DNA of 48,278 bases, taken from NCBI RefSeq assembly GCF_030146175.1, contig NZ_JASLCE010000129.1, positions 1 to 48,278 of the forward strand, in the 5' to 3' direction. The notes under the pieces were generated by a model, which saw only the letters and a program-made list of their open reading frames with translations, ran no database searches and was not told the DNA's origin. The DNA comes from Flavobacterium sp. (GTDB lineage: Bacteria > Bacteroidota > Bacteroidia > Flavobacteriales > Flavobacteriaceae). Positions within the stretch are counted from its first letter, which is position 1. Each line of letters opens with the position of its first letter. Shown piece after piece: positions 24,276-33,828 of the stretch. The translations under genes were made by a program, and so were the position numbers.

Positions 24276-27200
24276 ATGAAATTAGCAGAAATATCCATAA
24301 AACGCCCGTCACTAATTGTCGTTCTCTTTACGATTCTGACATTAGGGGGACTATTCAGCTACGGCCTTTTGGGTTACGAGTTGATCCCGAAATTCGAAAA
24401 TAACGTAATCAGTATTTCGACCATCTATCCCGGTGCTTCTCCTGGTGAGGTGGAAAATACGGTGACAAAAAAAATTGAGGATGCGATTTCCTCTTTGGAG
24501 AACATTAAAAAAATTGACTCCAAATCGTACGAAAGTTTATCCGTTGTAGCGATCCAGTTAAATAACAATGCCAATGTGGATTATGCTTTAAATGACGCAC
24601 AACGTAAGATCAACGCGGTTTTAAGTGACCTTCCGGACGACGTAAAACAACCGTCATTGAGTAAATTCTCCCTGAGTGATTTACCGATTATGACCATTGC
24701 AGCCAATGCCAAAATGGACGAAGCACAGTTCTTCGATTTGATCGACAAAAAGATCAGTCCGATTTTATCCCGTGTAAATGGTGTGGCACAGATCCGTCTG
24801 ATTGGTGGTCAGGAACGTGAGATTCAGGTAAACATGGATGCCAACAAAATGAAAGGCTATGGTTTATCGGTTCCGCAGGTGCAACAAGGAATTCTTACTT
24901 CCAATTTGGATTTCCCTACCGGAAACATCCAAACCCGTGATCAAAAGATCCTGATCCGTTTGGCCGGTAAATATAAAACGGTAGAAGAATTGCGAAATCT
25001 GATTGTATCCGATAATAAAGGCGTTCAAATTCGCCTTATGGATATCGCCGATGTACAGGATACACAAAAAGACGTGGAAAAAATTGCCCGTGTAGATGAG
25101 AAAAATGCGATCATCCTTCAGGTAATCAAACAATCGGATGCGAATGCCGTAGAGGTAAGTGAGCACATCCAAAAATTATTAGGACAATTAAAAGTAGACT
25201 ACAAAGCACAGGATTTACAGTTGGATATCGCCAACGATAGCTCGGTGTTTACACTTCAGGCAGCCGATTCGGTTATCCACGATTTGATTCTTGCGGTTAT
25301 CCTGGTAGCATTGGTAATGTTGTTTTTCCTTCACAGTGTACGTAACTCCTTGATCGTAATGGTATCGATTCCGGCTTCGTTAATCGCGACGTTTATCGGA
25401 TTCGTATTCCTGGATTATACCCTAAACTTAATGAGTTTATTAGGTCTTTCACTTGTAGTAGGTATTCTTGTGGATGACGCAATTGTGGTATTGGAAAATA
25501 TATATAGGCACATGGAGATGGGTAAAAACCGGGTTCGCGCCGCATACGATGCAACAGCCGAAATCGGTGGAACGGTAGTTTCGATTACGTTGGTAATCGT
25601 GGTGGTATTCTTACCGATCGCGATGAGTACCGGATTGGTATCGAACATTATTACGCAGTTCTGTGTAACCGTAATTATCTCTACCTTATTATCATTGCTT
25701 TCATCCTTTACTATTGTACCTTGGTTATCGTCTCGTTTCGGTAAATTGGAGCACATTGAAGGTAAAAACTTATTCGGACGTATCATTTTAGGATTCGAAA
25801 GTATCTTAACTCGTTTTACCAACTGGGTAAGTGATATTCTGGTTTGGTGTTTGGGTCATAAGAAAACAACATTGGGGATTGTTGCCGGTTTATTCTTCGC
25901 ATCTTTATATATGGTTGCTGGTGGATATGTGGGTGGTGAGTTCTTCGCCCGTTCGGATGCCGGTGAATTCTTAGTGCAAATTGAAATGCCAAAAGATGCT
26001 TCATTAGAGCAAACCAACTTTATGACGCAAAAAGCGGAGGATTTCCTTAAAAAACAAAAAGAAGTAAAAAGCTTGATCACTACTGTAGGTCAAACCAGTG
26101 AAGGTTTTGGTGGAACACAGGCAACTGCTTATAAATCGGAGATCCGTGTAAAATTAGTAGATCAGGATCAACGTGAGGATGACTCGTATGTATATGCGGC
26201 GAAGACCAAACTTAAAATGCAAAACGTATTAGTTGGTCCGAAAATCAAAACCGTAGGTATGAGTATCATGGGTACTGCCGAAGAAGCGCCATTGGCGTTG
26301 GTCGTTACGGGTACAACTTTAGACAGCGCAATGGTTTTTGCCAAAGCAGCCGAAAAAGAATTGTATAAAATTAAAGGAGCTTCGGAGATTAAATTATCGG
26401 TTGAAACCGGAAACCCGGAGGTTAACGTTCAGGTAGATCGTGATAAAATGGCGGCTTTAGGGCTTACATTACAAACGGTGGGTATGACAATGCAAACGGC
26501 TTTTAGTGGTAACACCGATGGTAAATACCGTGCCGGAGAATACGAATACGACATCAATATCCGATACAACGCTTTCGACAGAAAGAACATCAACGATGTA
26601 AGTAACCTTATCTTCGTTAATAATAAAGGAGAACAAATCAAATTATCGCAATTCGCAACGGTAAAAGAAGGATCCGGACCAAGCCAGTTAGAGCGTCGTG
26701 ATAAGAGTGCTTCGGTTACCGTACAGGGACAAACCGTAGGTCGTCCTACCGGTACTGTTGCTGCGGAATGGCAATCGGCTTTCGAAAAATTACACAAACC
26801 AACCGGAGTAAACTACGTTTGGGGTGGTGATATGGAAAACCAGACCGAAGGTTTTGGTACTTTAGGATTTGCATTATTAGCGGCGATCATTTTGGTTTAC
26901 TTAGTAATGGTTGGACTTTACGACAGTTATGTTCACCCGTTTGTAGTATTGTTCTCGGTTCCGTTATCGTTTATCGGTGCGTTACTGGCCTTAGGTTTAA
27001 CCAACAACTCGTTAAATATCTTTACCATTCTGGGGATCATCATGTTGATCGGATTGGTGTGTAAGAATGCGATTATGTTGGTCGACTTTACCAACCAACG
27101 TCGTGCGGCCGGTGAATCAATTCACGATGCATTGATCCAGGCGAACCATGCGCGTCTTCGTCCGATTTTGATGACGACTATTGCGATGGTGTTTGGTATG

Positions 27201-27449
27201 TTACCGATCGCATTGGCTTCAGGTGCCGGTGCTGAGTGGAAAAACGGTTTGGCCTGGGTTATTATTGGAGGTTTGATCAGTTCGTTATTCCTGACATTGG
27301 TTATCGTTCCGGTAATCTATGATATCATGGAAAAAATTGTTCACAAATTCTCCAAAGGCAAATCAACCGATTATGCTCAGTTGATGGTGGAAGACTATGT
27401 TCCGAACGAAATAAGTGAAGACGGTTTTACACCAACCCATAAAATGTAA
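24276..27449 (+). CDS. RND-family inner-membrane efflux pump (AcrB/HAE1-like)
   Basis: A 1057-residue proton-driven exporter, normal length for the hydrophobe/amphiphile (HAE1) group. It begins with TM1 after the typical SIKRPSLIVVLFTILTLGG start and has two homologous halves, each with six transmembrane segments and a large periplasmic loop. The proton relay is present: D400 and D401 in GILVDDAIVVLENI (TM4) and K930 in GLVCKNAIMLVDFTNQ (TM10). Presence of the DD pair and K, rather than heavy-metal signatures, favours drug or organic-compound export. It is the last gene of tetR-tolC-MFP-RND. A 34-bp palindrome follows instead of a classical T-tract terminator. Confidence 0.94.
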   Translation: MKLAEISIKRPSLIVVLFTILTLGGLFSYGLLGYELIPKFENNVISISTIYPGASPGEVENTVTKKIEDAISSLENIKKIDSKSYESLSVVAIQLNNNANVDYALNDAQRKINAVLSDLPDDVKQPSLSKFSLSDLPIMTIAANAKMDEAQFFDLIDKKISPILSRVNGVAQIRLIGGQEREIQVNMDANKMKGYGLSVPQVQQGILTSNLDFPTGNIQTRDQKILIRLAGKYKTVEELRNLIVSDNKGVQIRLMDIADVQDTQKDVEKIARVDEKNAIILQVIKQSDANAVEVSEHIQKLLGQLKVDYKAQDLQLDIANDSSVFTLQAADSVIHDLILAVILVALVMLFFLHSVRNSLIVMVSIPASLIATFIGFVFLDYTLNLMSLLGLSLVVGILVDDAIVVLENIYRHMEMGKNRVRAAYDATAEIGGTVVSITLVIVVVFLPIAMSTGLVSNIITQFCVTVIISTLLSLLSSFTIVPWLSSRFGKLEHIEGKNLFGRIILGFESILTRFTNWVSDILVWCLGHKKTTLGIVAGLFFASLYMVAGGYVGGEFFARSDAGEFLVQIEMPKDASLEQTNFMTQKAEDFLKKQKEVKSLITTVGQTSEGFGGTQATAYKSEIRVKLVDQDQREDDSYVYAAKTKLKMQNVLVGPKIKTVGMSIMGTAEEAPLALVVTGTTLDSAMVFAKAAEKELYKIKGASEIKLSVETGNPEVNVQVDRDKMAALGLTLQTVGMTMQTAFSGNTDGKYRAGEYEYDINIRYNAFDRKNINDVSNLIFVNNKGEQIKLSQFATVKEGSGPSQLERRDKSASVTVQGQTVGRPTGTVAAEWQSAFEKLHKPTGVNYVWGGDMENQTEGFGTLGFALLAAIILVYLVMVGLYDSYVHPFVVLFSVPLSFIGALLALGLTNNSLNIFTILGIIMLIGLVCKNAIMLVDFTNQRRAAGESIHDALIQANHARLRPILMTTIAMVFGMLPIALASGAGAEWKNGLAWVIIGGLISSLFLTLVIVPVIYDIMEKIVHKFSKGKSTDYAQLMVEDYVPNEISEDGFTPTHKM

Positions 27450-27472
27450 ACAAACAAAGCAATTTAAACTAA

Positions 27473-27506
27473 GAATGGCGGTTATGAAATTTCATAACCG
27501 CCATTC
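27473..27506. repeat. Perfect 34-bp palindrome between convergent genes
   Basis: The 17-nt arm gaatggcggttatgaaa is followed directly by its exact reverse complement with no loop. It lies 24 nt after the RND gene stop and about 70 nt before the end of the convergent YwqK-like gene. As RNA it would form a long hairpin, but neither strand has a T-run after it, so terminator function is uncertain. Confidence 0.7.
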
Positions 27507-27575
27507 CTCATTTAGAAGCGAACCCTATTAAGGTCCTGCGAACAGTATTAATTTTTTTTGAAGGTCAAACCGTAA

Positions 27576-27923
27576 TTAATTTCTGTTTACTAACGCTTCC
27601 TGTTTCCAGTTTTTGATATCAGAAATTCTGCTGTTGGAATAATCTACTTCGCTTAGCGTCGCTTTATTCCAGAAAAACCATTTTCCGGTTTTTTGTCCGT
27701 CTGCATATTCTCCTATCGCCTGCTTGGATCCGTCTTCGTTAAACGAAGCCCATTTTCCATGCGGTTTTGCATCTTTGTAAAAGCCTTCCTGTTTCAACTG
27801 ACCATTATCATAATAATAGGTCGCCTTGACTAAATTACCGACAATCTCATATTTAGGTTCTACATTTTGAGCGAAAATCACTCCAGAAAACAGCAACAAT
27901 CCGGCAATTAAGTTCTTTTTCAT
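27576..27923 (-). CDS. Secreted YwqK/MORN-like repeat protein
   Basis: A 115-residue protein from the ATG at 27923. The open frame extends to 28004, but the internal start gives a clean signal peptide (MKKNLIAGLLLFSGVIFAQ), so I choose it. The mature part carries about two to three MORN/YwqK-type repeats with the pattern Y-x-N/D-G-x-x-x-x-x-G-x-x-x (YYYDNGQLKQEGFYKDAKPH, GKWASFNEDGSKQAIGEY, ADGQKTGKWFFWN). Family members are often labelled 'YwqK antitoxin', a name inherited from Bacillus, but here the protein is exported and there is no toxin gene beside it. Function unknown; periplasmic or surface location likely. It is convergent with the RND operon and stands alone. Confidence 0.78.
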   Translation of the reverse strand: MKKNLIAGLLLFSGVIFAQNVEPKYEIVGNLVKATYYYDNGQLKQEGFYKDAKPHGKWASFNEDGSKQAIGEYADGQKTGKWFFWNKATLSEVDYSNSRISDIKNWKQEALVNRN

Positions 27924-28152
27924 AGCTTTAGTTTTTAAATAGTTAATCAATTCTAAATCAAATTTAAAAAATGTATTTACAATTTCAAAACTTTCACTTA
28001 ACAATTTCGTAACATTGCAGTTAAATTTAACATTGGAAGCCTGTTTTAAGGCAATTCGGATTCCTTTTCCTGATTTTATTCCACAGAAACTTTAACCTAT
28101 TGACTTTAAACTTGAAACAAAAAACCTAAATTTGCGCATAAATTTTTAAGAA

Positions 28153-29904
28153 ATGTACAGAAGTCATAATTGTGGAGCGTTACGAGCTTCCGATAGCAAC
28201 AAAGAAGTTACTTTAGCCGGATGGGTGCAAAAAACACGTGATAAAGGTTTTATGATATGGGTGGACTTACGCGACCGTTACGGAATTACACAATTAATTT
28301 TTGATGCCAACAGAACGAGTCCGGAAGTTTTTGAAAAAGCAAAAACATTAGGCCGTGAATTTGTAGTTCAGGTAAAAGGAACCGTGATTGAACGCGAATC
28401 CAAAAATCCAAATATGCCAACCGGTGATATCGAAATTTTGGTTAACGAACTAAATGTTTTGAATACCGCTTTAACCCCTCCGTTTACAATCGAAGATGAA
28501 ACCGATGGTGGTGAAGATATCCGTATGAAGTTCCGTTATCTGGATATTCGTCGTAATCCGGTAAAAAACAATTTGTTGTTCCGTCATAAAGTGGCACAGG
28601 AAGTACGTAACTACTTGTCGGCACAAGACTTCTGTGAAGTGGAAACACCGTATTTAATTAAGTCGACTCCGGAAGGCGCACGTGATTTCGTTGTCCCATC
28701 CCGTATGAACGAAGGTCAGTTTTATGCCTTACCACAATCGCCGCAAACCTTTAAACAGTTGTTAATGGTAGGTGGTATGGATAAATATTTCCAGATCGTA
28801 AAATGTTTCCGCGACGAGGATTTAAGAGCTGACAGACAACCGGAATTTACACAAATTGACTGTGAAATGGCTTTCGTAGAACAGGAAGACATCCTGGATA
28901 CTTTCGAAGGACTAACCCGTCATTTATTAAAAGAAATAAAAGGTATTGAAGTAGACAAATTCCCACGAATGACCTACGATCATGCCATGAAAACCTACGG
29001 TAACGACAAACCGGATATCCGTTTCGGAATGGAATTCGGAGAATTGAACGACGTAGCACAACATAAAGAATTTGCCGTATTTAACTCGGCCGAATTAGTA
29101 GTTGGTATCGCCGTTCCCGGTACTGCAAGCTATACCCGTAAAGAGATCGACAACCTTATTGACTGGGTAAAACGCCCACAAATTGGCGCGTCCGGTATGG
29201 TATATTGTAAATACGAAGCCGACGGTTCTTTAAAATCATCGGTTGATAAATTCTACGATCAGGACGATTTAGCCAACTGGGCAAAAGCGACCAACGCAAA
29301 ACCAGGTGACCTAATTTTGGTTTTATCCGGTCCGGCTCACAAAACCCGTACACAGTTAAGCGCCTTACGTATGGAAGTAGCAACCCGTTTGGGATTGCGT
29401 AAATCCGACGAGTTCGCGCCGTTATGGGTAGTAGATTTCCCACTTTTGGAATGGGACGAAGAAAGTGCTCGTTTCCACGCGATGCACCACCCGTTTACCT
29501 CTCCAAAACCGGAAGACATGCATTTATTAGACACCGATCCGGGTAAAGTGAGAGCAAACGCCTACGATATGGTATTGAACGGAAATGAGATTGGTGGTGG
29601 ATCAATTCGTATCCACGATAAAGAAACCCAAAAATTAATGTTCCAACATTTAGGATTCTCCGATGAAGAGGCAAAAGCACAATTCGGATTCCTGATGGAC
29701 GCGTTCCAATATGGTGCACCACCACATGGCGGACTGGCATTTGGTCTTGACCGACTGGTTTCTATTTTAGGCGGACAGGAAACGATTCGCGATTTTATTG
29801 CTTTTCCGAAAAATAATTCCGGTAGAGACGTAATGATTGATGCTCCTGCTGCGATCGACAACAAGCAACTTGAAGAATTATCGATAAAATTAGACCTTAA
29901 ATAA
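28153..29904 (+). CDS. aspS: Aspartyl-tRNA synthetase
   Basis: A 583-residue class II synthetase of the bacterial type, charging tRNA-Asp. Residues about 1-110 form the OB-fold anticodon-binding domain ([20 protein letters not shown]). The catalytic core contains motif 1 ([17 protein letters not shown]), QSPQ, motif 2 ([16 protein letters not shown]) and motif 3 ([10 protein letters not shown]). A bacterial GAD insertion domain lies between motifs 2 and 3, which distinguishes it from the shorter archaeal type. Whether it also charges tRNA-Asn cannot be decided here. A TAAATTTG -7 element at 28127-28134 precedes it, without a well-placed -33. A hairpin terminator follows. Confidence 0.97.
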   Translation: MYRSHNCGALRASDSNKEVTLAGWVQKTRDKGFMIWVDLRDRYGITQLIFDANRTSPEVFEKAKTLGREFVVQVKGTVIERESKNPNMPTGDIEILVNELNVLNTALTPPFTIEDETDGGEDIRMKFRYLDIRRNPVKNNLLFRHKVAQEVRNYLSAQDFCEVETPYLIKSTPEGARDFVVPSRMNEGQFYALPQSPQTFKQLLMVGGMDKYFQIVKCFRDEDLRADRQPEFTQIDCEMAFVEQEDILDTFEGLTRHLLKEIKGIEVDKFPRMTYDHAMKTYGNDKPDIRFGMEFGELNDVAQHKEFAVFNSAELVVGIAVPGTASYTRKEIDNLIDWVKRPQIGASGMVYCKYEADGSLKSSVDKFYDQDDLANWAKATNAKPGDLILVLSGPAHKTRTQLSALRMEVATRLGLRKSDEFAPLWVVDFPLLEWDEESARFHAMHHPFTSPKPEDMHLLDTDPGKVRANAYDMVLNGNEIGGGSIRIHDKETQKLMFQHLGFSDEEAKAQFGFLMDAFQYGAPPHGGLAFGLDRLVSILGGQETIRDFIAFPKNNSGRDVMIDAPAAIDNKQLEELSIKLDLK

Positions 29905-29910
29905 TATCGT

Positions 29911-29938
29911 AAAGCGGAGTAACATCCGCTTTTTTTTA
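29911..29938 (+). terminator. Rho-independent terminator of aspS
   Basis: Stem aaagcgga (29911-29918) with tccgcttt (29925-29932), 6-nt loop, then a T-run; 6 nt past the aspS stop. Confidence 0.88.
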
Positions 29939-30016
29939 TCGATTTTAAAAAAAATTAACACTAATTTAAAGTCTTCAAAATTTAAACATTTTTGTTTGTT
30001 TTTTTTCATCAAAAAC

Positions 30017-30046
30017 TTGCTTGTGTTAAAAAAAAGTATATCTTTG
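30017..30046 (+). promoter_or_regulatory. Promoter of the cold-shock gene
   Basis: TTG (30017-30019), 19-nt spacer, TATCTTTG (30039-30046): a close match to the Bacteroidota consensus. The leader would be only about 25 nt, so the long cold-sensing leader known from E. coli cspA is absent. Confidence 0.65.
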
Positions 30047-30077
30047 AGTATTATTAATTATTTTTTATTATTACACT

Positions 30078-30278
30078 ATGCGAACAGGCAAAGTAAAATT
30101 TTTTAATGAATCCAAAGGTTATGGATTTATTACTGACGAAGAAACTGGAAAAGACATTTTTGTTCACGCTACAGGAATTAAAGTTGAAACTTTAAACGAA
30201 GGCGACAAAGTTTCTTACGAAGAAGAAGACGGAAGAAAAGGTAAAGTAGCTGCTAAAGTAGTAGTTATCGAAGACTAA
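30078..30278 (+). CDS. Cold-shock domain protein (CspA family)
   Basis: A 66-residue single cold-shock domain protein, an OB-fold that binds single-stranded RNA and DNA and melts RNA structure. RNP1 is KGYGFI (14-19) and RNP2 is DIFVHA (about 26-31). The start MRTGKVKFFNESKGYGF is typical. The acidic C-terminal half (SYEEEDGRKG) is usual in this group. It has its own promoter and terminator. Whether it responds to cold or acts constitutively cannot be seen from sequence. Confidence 0.95.
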   Translation: MRTGKVKFFNESKGYGFITDEETGKDIFVHATGIKVETLNEGDKVSYEEEDGRKGKVAAKVVVIED

Positions 30279-30312
30279 TATATATATTAATTTTTGGTTA
30301 CCTAAATGGACT

Positions 30313-30341
30313 AAGCCGCTCATAACCGAGCGGCTTTTTTA
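30313..30341 (+). terminator. Rho-independent terminator of the cold-shock gene
   Basis: Stem aagccgctc (30313-30321) with gagcggctt (30328-30336), 6-nt loop and a following T-run. Confidence 0.88.
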
Positions 30342-30452
30342 TATTTTCACTTTCCTTAAAAATAGTTCCTCAAAATTTTGTTATTTATATTTAGTCTAAA
30401 TATGTTTTGCATTTATGACAGAAAACAACGGTAAATTGATTAAAAAATAAGG

Positions 30453-30482
30453 TTGCTTATCCCGTTTAGGAGTGTATATTTG
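30453..30482 (+). promoter_or_regulatory. Promoter of the nuoA-N operon
   Basis: TTG (30453-30455), 19-nt spacer, TATATTTG (30475-30482). It is the only full consensus promoter noticed between the cold-shock terminator and nuoA, giving a leader of about 28 nt. Confidence 0.68.
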
Positions 30483-30515
30483 TGAATTATTTCCAGAATT
30501 AAGAGAACTAAAATC

Positions 30516-30881
30516 ATGCAAACAAATCAAATTGATTACATTCCAATAGTGATGCAATCACTACTAGCTATCGGGTTTGTGGTTACAACGATCATAATTT
30601 CAGGGCTATTAGGTCCTAAAAGACACTCTCAAAACAAGGACAAAAACTTCGAGTGCGGTATCGAATCTGTAGGAAACGCCCGTATTCCTTTCTCCGTTAA
30701 ATACTTTTTAGTCGCCATATTATTTGTTCTTTTTGATGTTGAAGTAATCTTCATGTATCCATGGGCTGTGAATTTCAAAGCTATGGGTGTTGAAGGTTTT
30801 ATGAAAATGGGTATTTTCATGACGCTTCTTGTCGTAGGTTTCTTCTACGTAATCAAGAAGAAAGGATTGGAATGGGAATAA
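30516..30881 (+). CDS. nuoA: NADH:quinone oxidoreductase subunit A
   Basis: A 121-residue membrane subunit with three transmembrane helices. The conserved loop KNFECGIESVGNARIPFSVKYF lies near the quinone site, and FDVEVIFMYPWA in TM2 is the family signature (acidic residues of the E-channel). First gene of the 14-gene operon; 64 nt separate it from nuoB, the longest gap in the unit. Confidence 0.95.
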   Translation: MQTNQIDYIPIVMQSLLAIGFVVTTIIISGLLGPKRHSQNKDKNFECGIESVGNARIPFSVKYFLVAILFVLFDVEVIFMYPWAVNFKAMGVEGFMKMGIFMTLLVVGFFYVIKKKGLEWE

Positions 30882-30945
30882 AGAATTCAGAATTTTAATC
30901 TGTCTCAAAATACTTGGGATACTTAAAGTTTAAAATAATAAAACG

Positions 30946-31497
30946 ATGAGTGATACTTCAAAATATAATACGGTAGACGCACCGGAAGGATATGCCGGTG
31001 AAGGTTTCTTTGCTACCAAATTGGATTCCGTTGTCGGATTAGCCAGAGCCAACTCGCTATGGCCTTTGCCTTTTGCAACTTCATGCTGTGGTATTGAATT
31101 TATGGCTACTATGGCCGCTCACTACGATGTGGCACGTTTCGGATCGGAACGTATGAGTTTCTCACCAAGACAAGCCGATATGCTTTTGGTTATGGGTACT
31201 ATCGCTAAAAAAATGGCGCCTATCTTACGTCAGGTATACGAGCAAATGTCCGAACCAAAATGGGTTATTGCCGTAGGTGCCTGCGCTTCTTCAGGTGGTG
31301 TATTCGACACGTATTCTGTACTTCAGGGAATCGATAAAGTAATCCCGGTTGACGTATATGTTCCCGGATGTCCGCCAAGACCGGAACAAATTCTGGATGG
31401 TATTATGCGACTTCAGGAGATTGTTAAAAGCGAATCCGTAAGACGAAGAGGCTCCGACGAATATAAAGATTTATTAGGTTCTTATAACATCAAGTAA
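30946..31497 (+). CDS. nuoB: NADH:quinone oxidoreductase subunit B
   Basis: A 183-residue peripheral-arm subunit that holds cluster N2, the last iron-sulphur centre before quinone. The ligands are visible: the tandem Cys pair in ATSCCGIEF (about residues 45-50), one Cys in [12 protein letters not shown] and one in [10 protein letters not shown]. The stop is followed after one base by the nuoC start, so translation is probably coupled. Confidence 0.96.
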   Translation: MSDTSKYNTVDAPEGYAGEGFFATKLDSVVGLARANSLWPLPFATSCCGIEFMATMAAHYDVARFGSERMSFSPRQADMLLVMGTIAKKMAPILRQVYEQMSEPKWVIAVGACASSGGVFDTYSVLQGIDKVIPVDVYVPGCPPRPEQILDGIMRLQEIVKSESVRRRGSDEYKDLLGSYNIK

Positions 31498-31498
31498 A

Positions 31499-32020
31499 AT
31501 GGCTTTAGAAACCTCTGTAATACAAAAAAAACTAATTGAAAACTTCGGTTTAAAAGTAACCGATTTCTTTCAACAACATGATATTTTCACATTTGAAGTA
31601 GCATCAGACTCTATCGTAGAAGTTATGAAATTTCTAAGAGATGATGCTACTTTACGTTTTAATTTCCTAACCGATTTGTGTGGTATTCATTACCCGGATT
31701 ACGAAAAAGAACGCCAGTTTGCCGTGGTATACCACATGCACAACTGGATGGACAATGTTCGTATCCGTATCAAATGCTATTTGGATGGCGATAAACCCGA
31801 AATCGATACGGTTTCCGGATTATTCCTAAGCTCCAACTGGCAGGAAAGAGAAACCTATGATTTTTACGGGATTATTTTCAAAGGCCATCCGCAATTGAAA
31901 CGTATCCTGAATATGGATGAAATGACCTCGTTCCCGCTTCGAAAAGAATTCCCTATGGAAGACAGCGGACGAACGGATAAAGACGACCGATTCTTCGGTA
32001 GAACATCCCAAAATTGCTAA
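31499..32020 (+). CDS. nuoC: NADH:quinone oxidoreductase subunit C
   Basis: A 173-residue peripheral-arm subunit of the 30-kDa family. The signature WQERETYDFYGIIFKGHPQL and a C-terminal FPLRKEFPME are present. It is a separate gene here, unlike the nuoCD fusion of E. coli. It carries no cofactor; it supports subunit D and the quinone chamber. Confidence 0.95.
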   Translation: MALETSVIQKKLIENFGLKVTDFFQQHDIFTFEVASDSIVEVMKFLRDDATLRFNFLTDLCGIHYPDYEKERQFAVVYHMHNWMDNVRIRIKCYLDGDKPEIDTVSGLFLSSNWQERETYDFYGIIFKGHPQLKRILNMDEMTSFPLRKEFPMEDSGRTDKDDRFFGRTSQNC

Positions 32021-32052
32021 TAGTAACCTGAAAAAAATATTTTACAGCTAAA

Positions 32053-33288
32053 ATGTCAGATCTATTATTATCACCGGAACACCGATATGCGAAAGAAATC
32101 GAAAAGAGACGCAATGAAGACGGCAGCGAACTTTCCATATTAAACCTGGGGCCAACGCACCCGGCGACACACGGTATTTTCCAAAATATCCTCCTAATGG
32201 ACGGAGAACGGATCCTGGACGGCGAAGGAACTGTGGGTTATATCCACCGTGCTTTCGAAAAAATTGCCGAAAACAGACCGTTCTACCAGATTACGGTTTT
32301 AACCGATCGTATGAACTATTGCTCCGCTCCTATTAATAATATGGGTTGGTGGATGACTTTGGAAAAAGCACTTGGAATTGAAGTTCCAAAACGCGTACAA
32401 TACCTTCGTGTTATTATAATGGAGTTAGCCCGTATTGCCGATCATATTATCTGTAGTTCGGTTATGGGTGTGGATACCGGAGCCTTAACCGGTTTCTTAT
32501 ATGTATTCCAGTTCCGTGAAAAAATCTATGAAATTTACGAAGAAATCTGCGGTGCCCGTTTAACAACAAACATGGGGCGTATCGGAGGTTTTGAAAGAGA
32601 ATGGAGCCCGGAAGCTTTTAAAAAGATCGATGCCTTTTTGGAAGAGTTCCCTCCTATATGGACAGAGTTTGAAAACCTGTTAACCCGTAACCGTATCTTT
32701 ATGGATCGTACTATCGGAGTTGGAGCTATTTCAGCCGAAAAAGCGATTAGCTATGGTTTTACAGGTCCTAACCTACGTGCTGCCGGTGTCGATTATGACG
32801 TTCGTGTAATGCAGCCGTACAGTTCTTACGAAGATTTTGAATTTAATATCCCTGTAGGAAAACACGGTGATACGTACGATCGTTTCTGCGTGCGTAATGC
32901 CGAGGTATGGGAAAGTTTAAGTATTATCCGTCAGGCGTTGGCAAAACTTCCGGAAGGACCTTTCCACGCTGATGTTCCGGATTATTATCTACCTCCAAAA
33001 GACGAAGTATACCACAATATGGAAGCGCTTATCTACCACTTTAAAATTGTGATGGGTGAAGTTCCGGTTCCGTTAACCGAAGTATACCATCCAGTAGAAG
33101 GCGGTAACGGAGAAGTTGGTTTCTATTTGATCACCGACGGTAGCCGTACCCCATATCGCTTGCATTTCAGAAGACCTTGTTTTATCTATTACCAGGCGTA
33201 TAACGATATGGTTAGAGGACAAATGCTTTCGGATGCCATCGCAACTTTGTCAAGTCTTAACGTAATTGCAGGTGAATTAGACGCATAA
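32053..33288 (+). CDS. nuoD: NADH:quinone oxidoreductase subunit D
   Basis: A 411-residue peripheral-arm subunit of the 49-kDa family, related to NiFe-hydrogenase large subunits but without the metal site. It forms the quinone-binding cavity with subunit B. Typical segments are LGPTHPATHGIF near the N-terminus (the His is in the quinone pocket), GYIHRAFEKIAE, RIADHIICSS and the C-terminal DSRTPYR-like ITDGSRTPYRLHFRRPCF. 32 nt follow nuoC. Confidence 0.96.
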   Translation: MSDLLLSPEHRYAKEIEKRRNEDGSELSILNLGPTHPATHGIFQNILLMDGERILDGEGTVGYIHRAFEKIAENRPFYQITVLTDRMNYCSAPINNMGWWMTLEKALGIEVPKRVQYLRVIIMELARIADHIICSSVMGVDTGALTGFLYVFQFREKIYEIYEEICGARLTTNMGRIGGFEREWSPEAFKKIDAFLEEFPPIWTEFENLLTRNRIFMDRTIGVGAISAEKAISYGFTGPNLRAAGVDYDVRVMQPYSSYEDFEFNIPVGKHGDTYDRFCVRNAEVWESLSIIRQALAKLPEGPFHADVPDYYLPPKDEVYHNMEALIYHFKIVMGEVPVPLTEVYHPVEGGNGEVGFYLITDGSRTPYRLHFRRPCFIYYQAYNDMVRGQMLSDAIATLSSLNVIAGELDA

Positions 33289-33293
33289 GGATT

Positions 33294-33824
33294 ATGGAAA
33301 ATACACAGTATAAACAAGAAATAAATATCACGCCGGAACTGATGACGCGTATTAACGAGTTAATCGGCCATTATCCGGACGACAAAAGAAAATCGGCTTT
33401 ATTGCCGGTATTACACGAAGTACAGGATGCACACGAAAACTGGTTAAGTTATCCGTTAATGGATAAAGTGGCCGAAATCCTAAACATCCAACCGATTGAA
33501 GTATATGAGGTAGTATCGTTTTATACGATGTACAACCAAAAACCAATCGGAAAATACATGTTCGAGTTTTGCCGTACTTCCTGTTGTGCCGTTCGCGGTG
33601 CCGAAGATCTGATGGATTATACCTGCGAAAAACTGGGTATCAAAGAAGGAGAAACCACTCCGGATGGTATGTTTACCGTTGTGGGTGTGGAATGTCTTGG
33701 TGCCTGCGGATACGCTCCGATGATGCAGGTTGGTGATTTCTACAAAGAGCACCTGACCAAAGAAAAGGTAGATACCATCATCGCGGAATGCAGAGAAGGA
33801 AAAATCAACTTACACGATAAATAA
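33294..33824 (+). CDS. nuoE: NADH:quinone oxidoreductase subunit E
   Basis: A 176-residue thioredoxin-fold subunit of the NADH dehydrogenase module, carrying the [2Fe-2S] cluster N1a. The four ligands are the Cys pair in FEFCRTSCCAVRG (first and sixth positions) and the pair in VECLGACGYAP. Its presence with nuoF shows that the complex accepts NADH, unlike the 11-subunit forms that lack this module. 5 nt after nuoD. Confidence 0.95.
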   Translation: MENTQYKQEINITPELMTRINELIGHYPDDKRKSALLPVLHEVQDAHENWLSYPLMDKVAEILNIQPIEVYEVVSFYTMYNQKPIGKYMFEFCRTSCCAVRGAEDLMDYTCEKLGIKEGETTPDGMFTVVGVECLGACGYAPMMQVGDFYKEHLTKEKVDTIIAECREGKINLHDK

Positions 33825-33828
33825 TACC

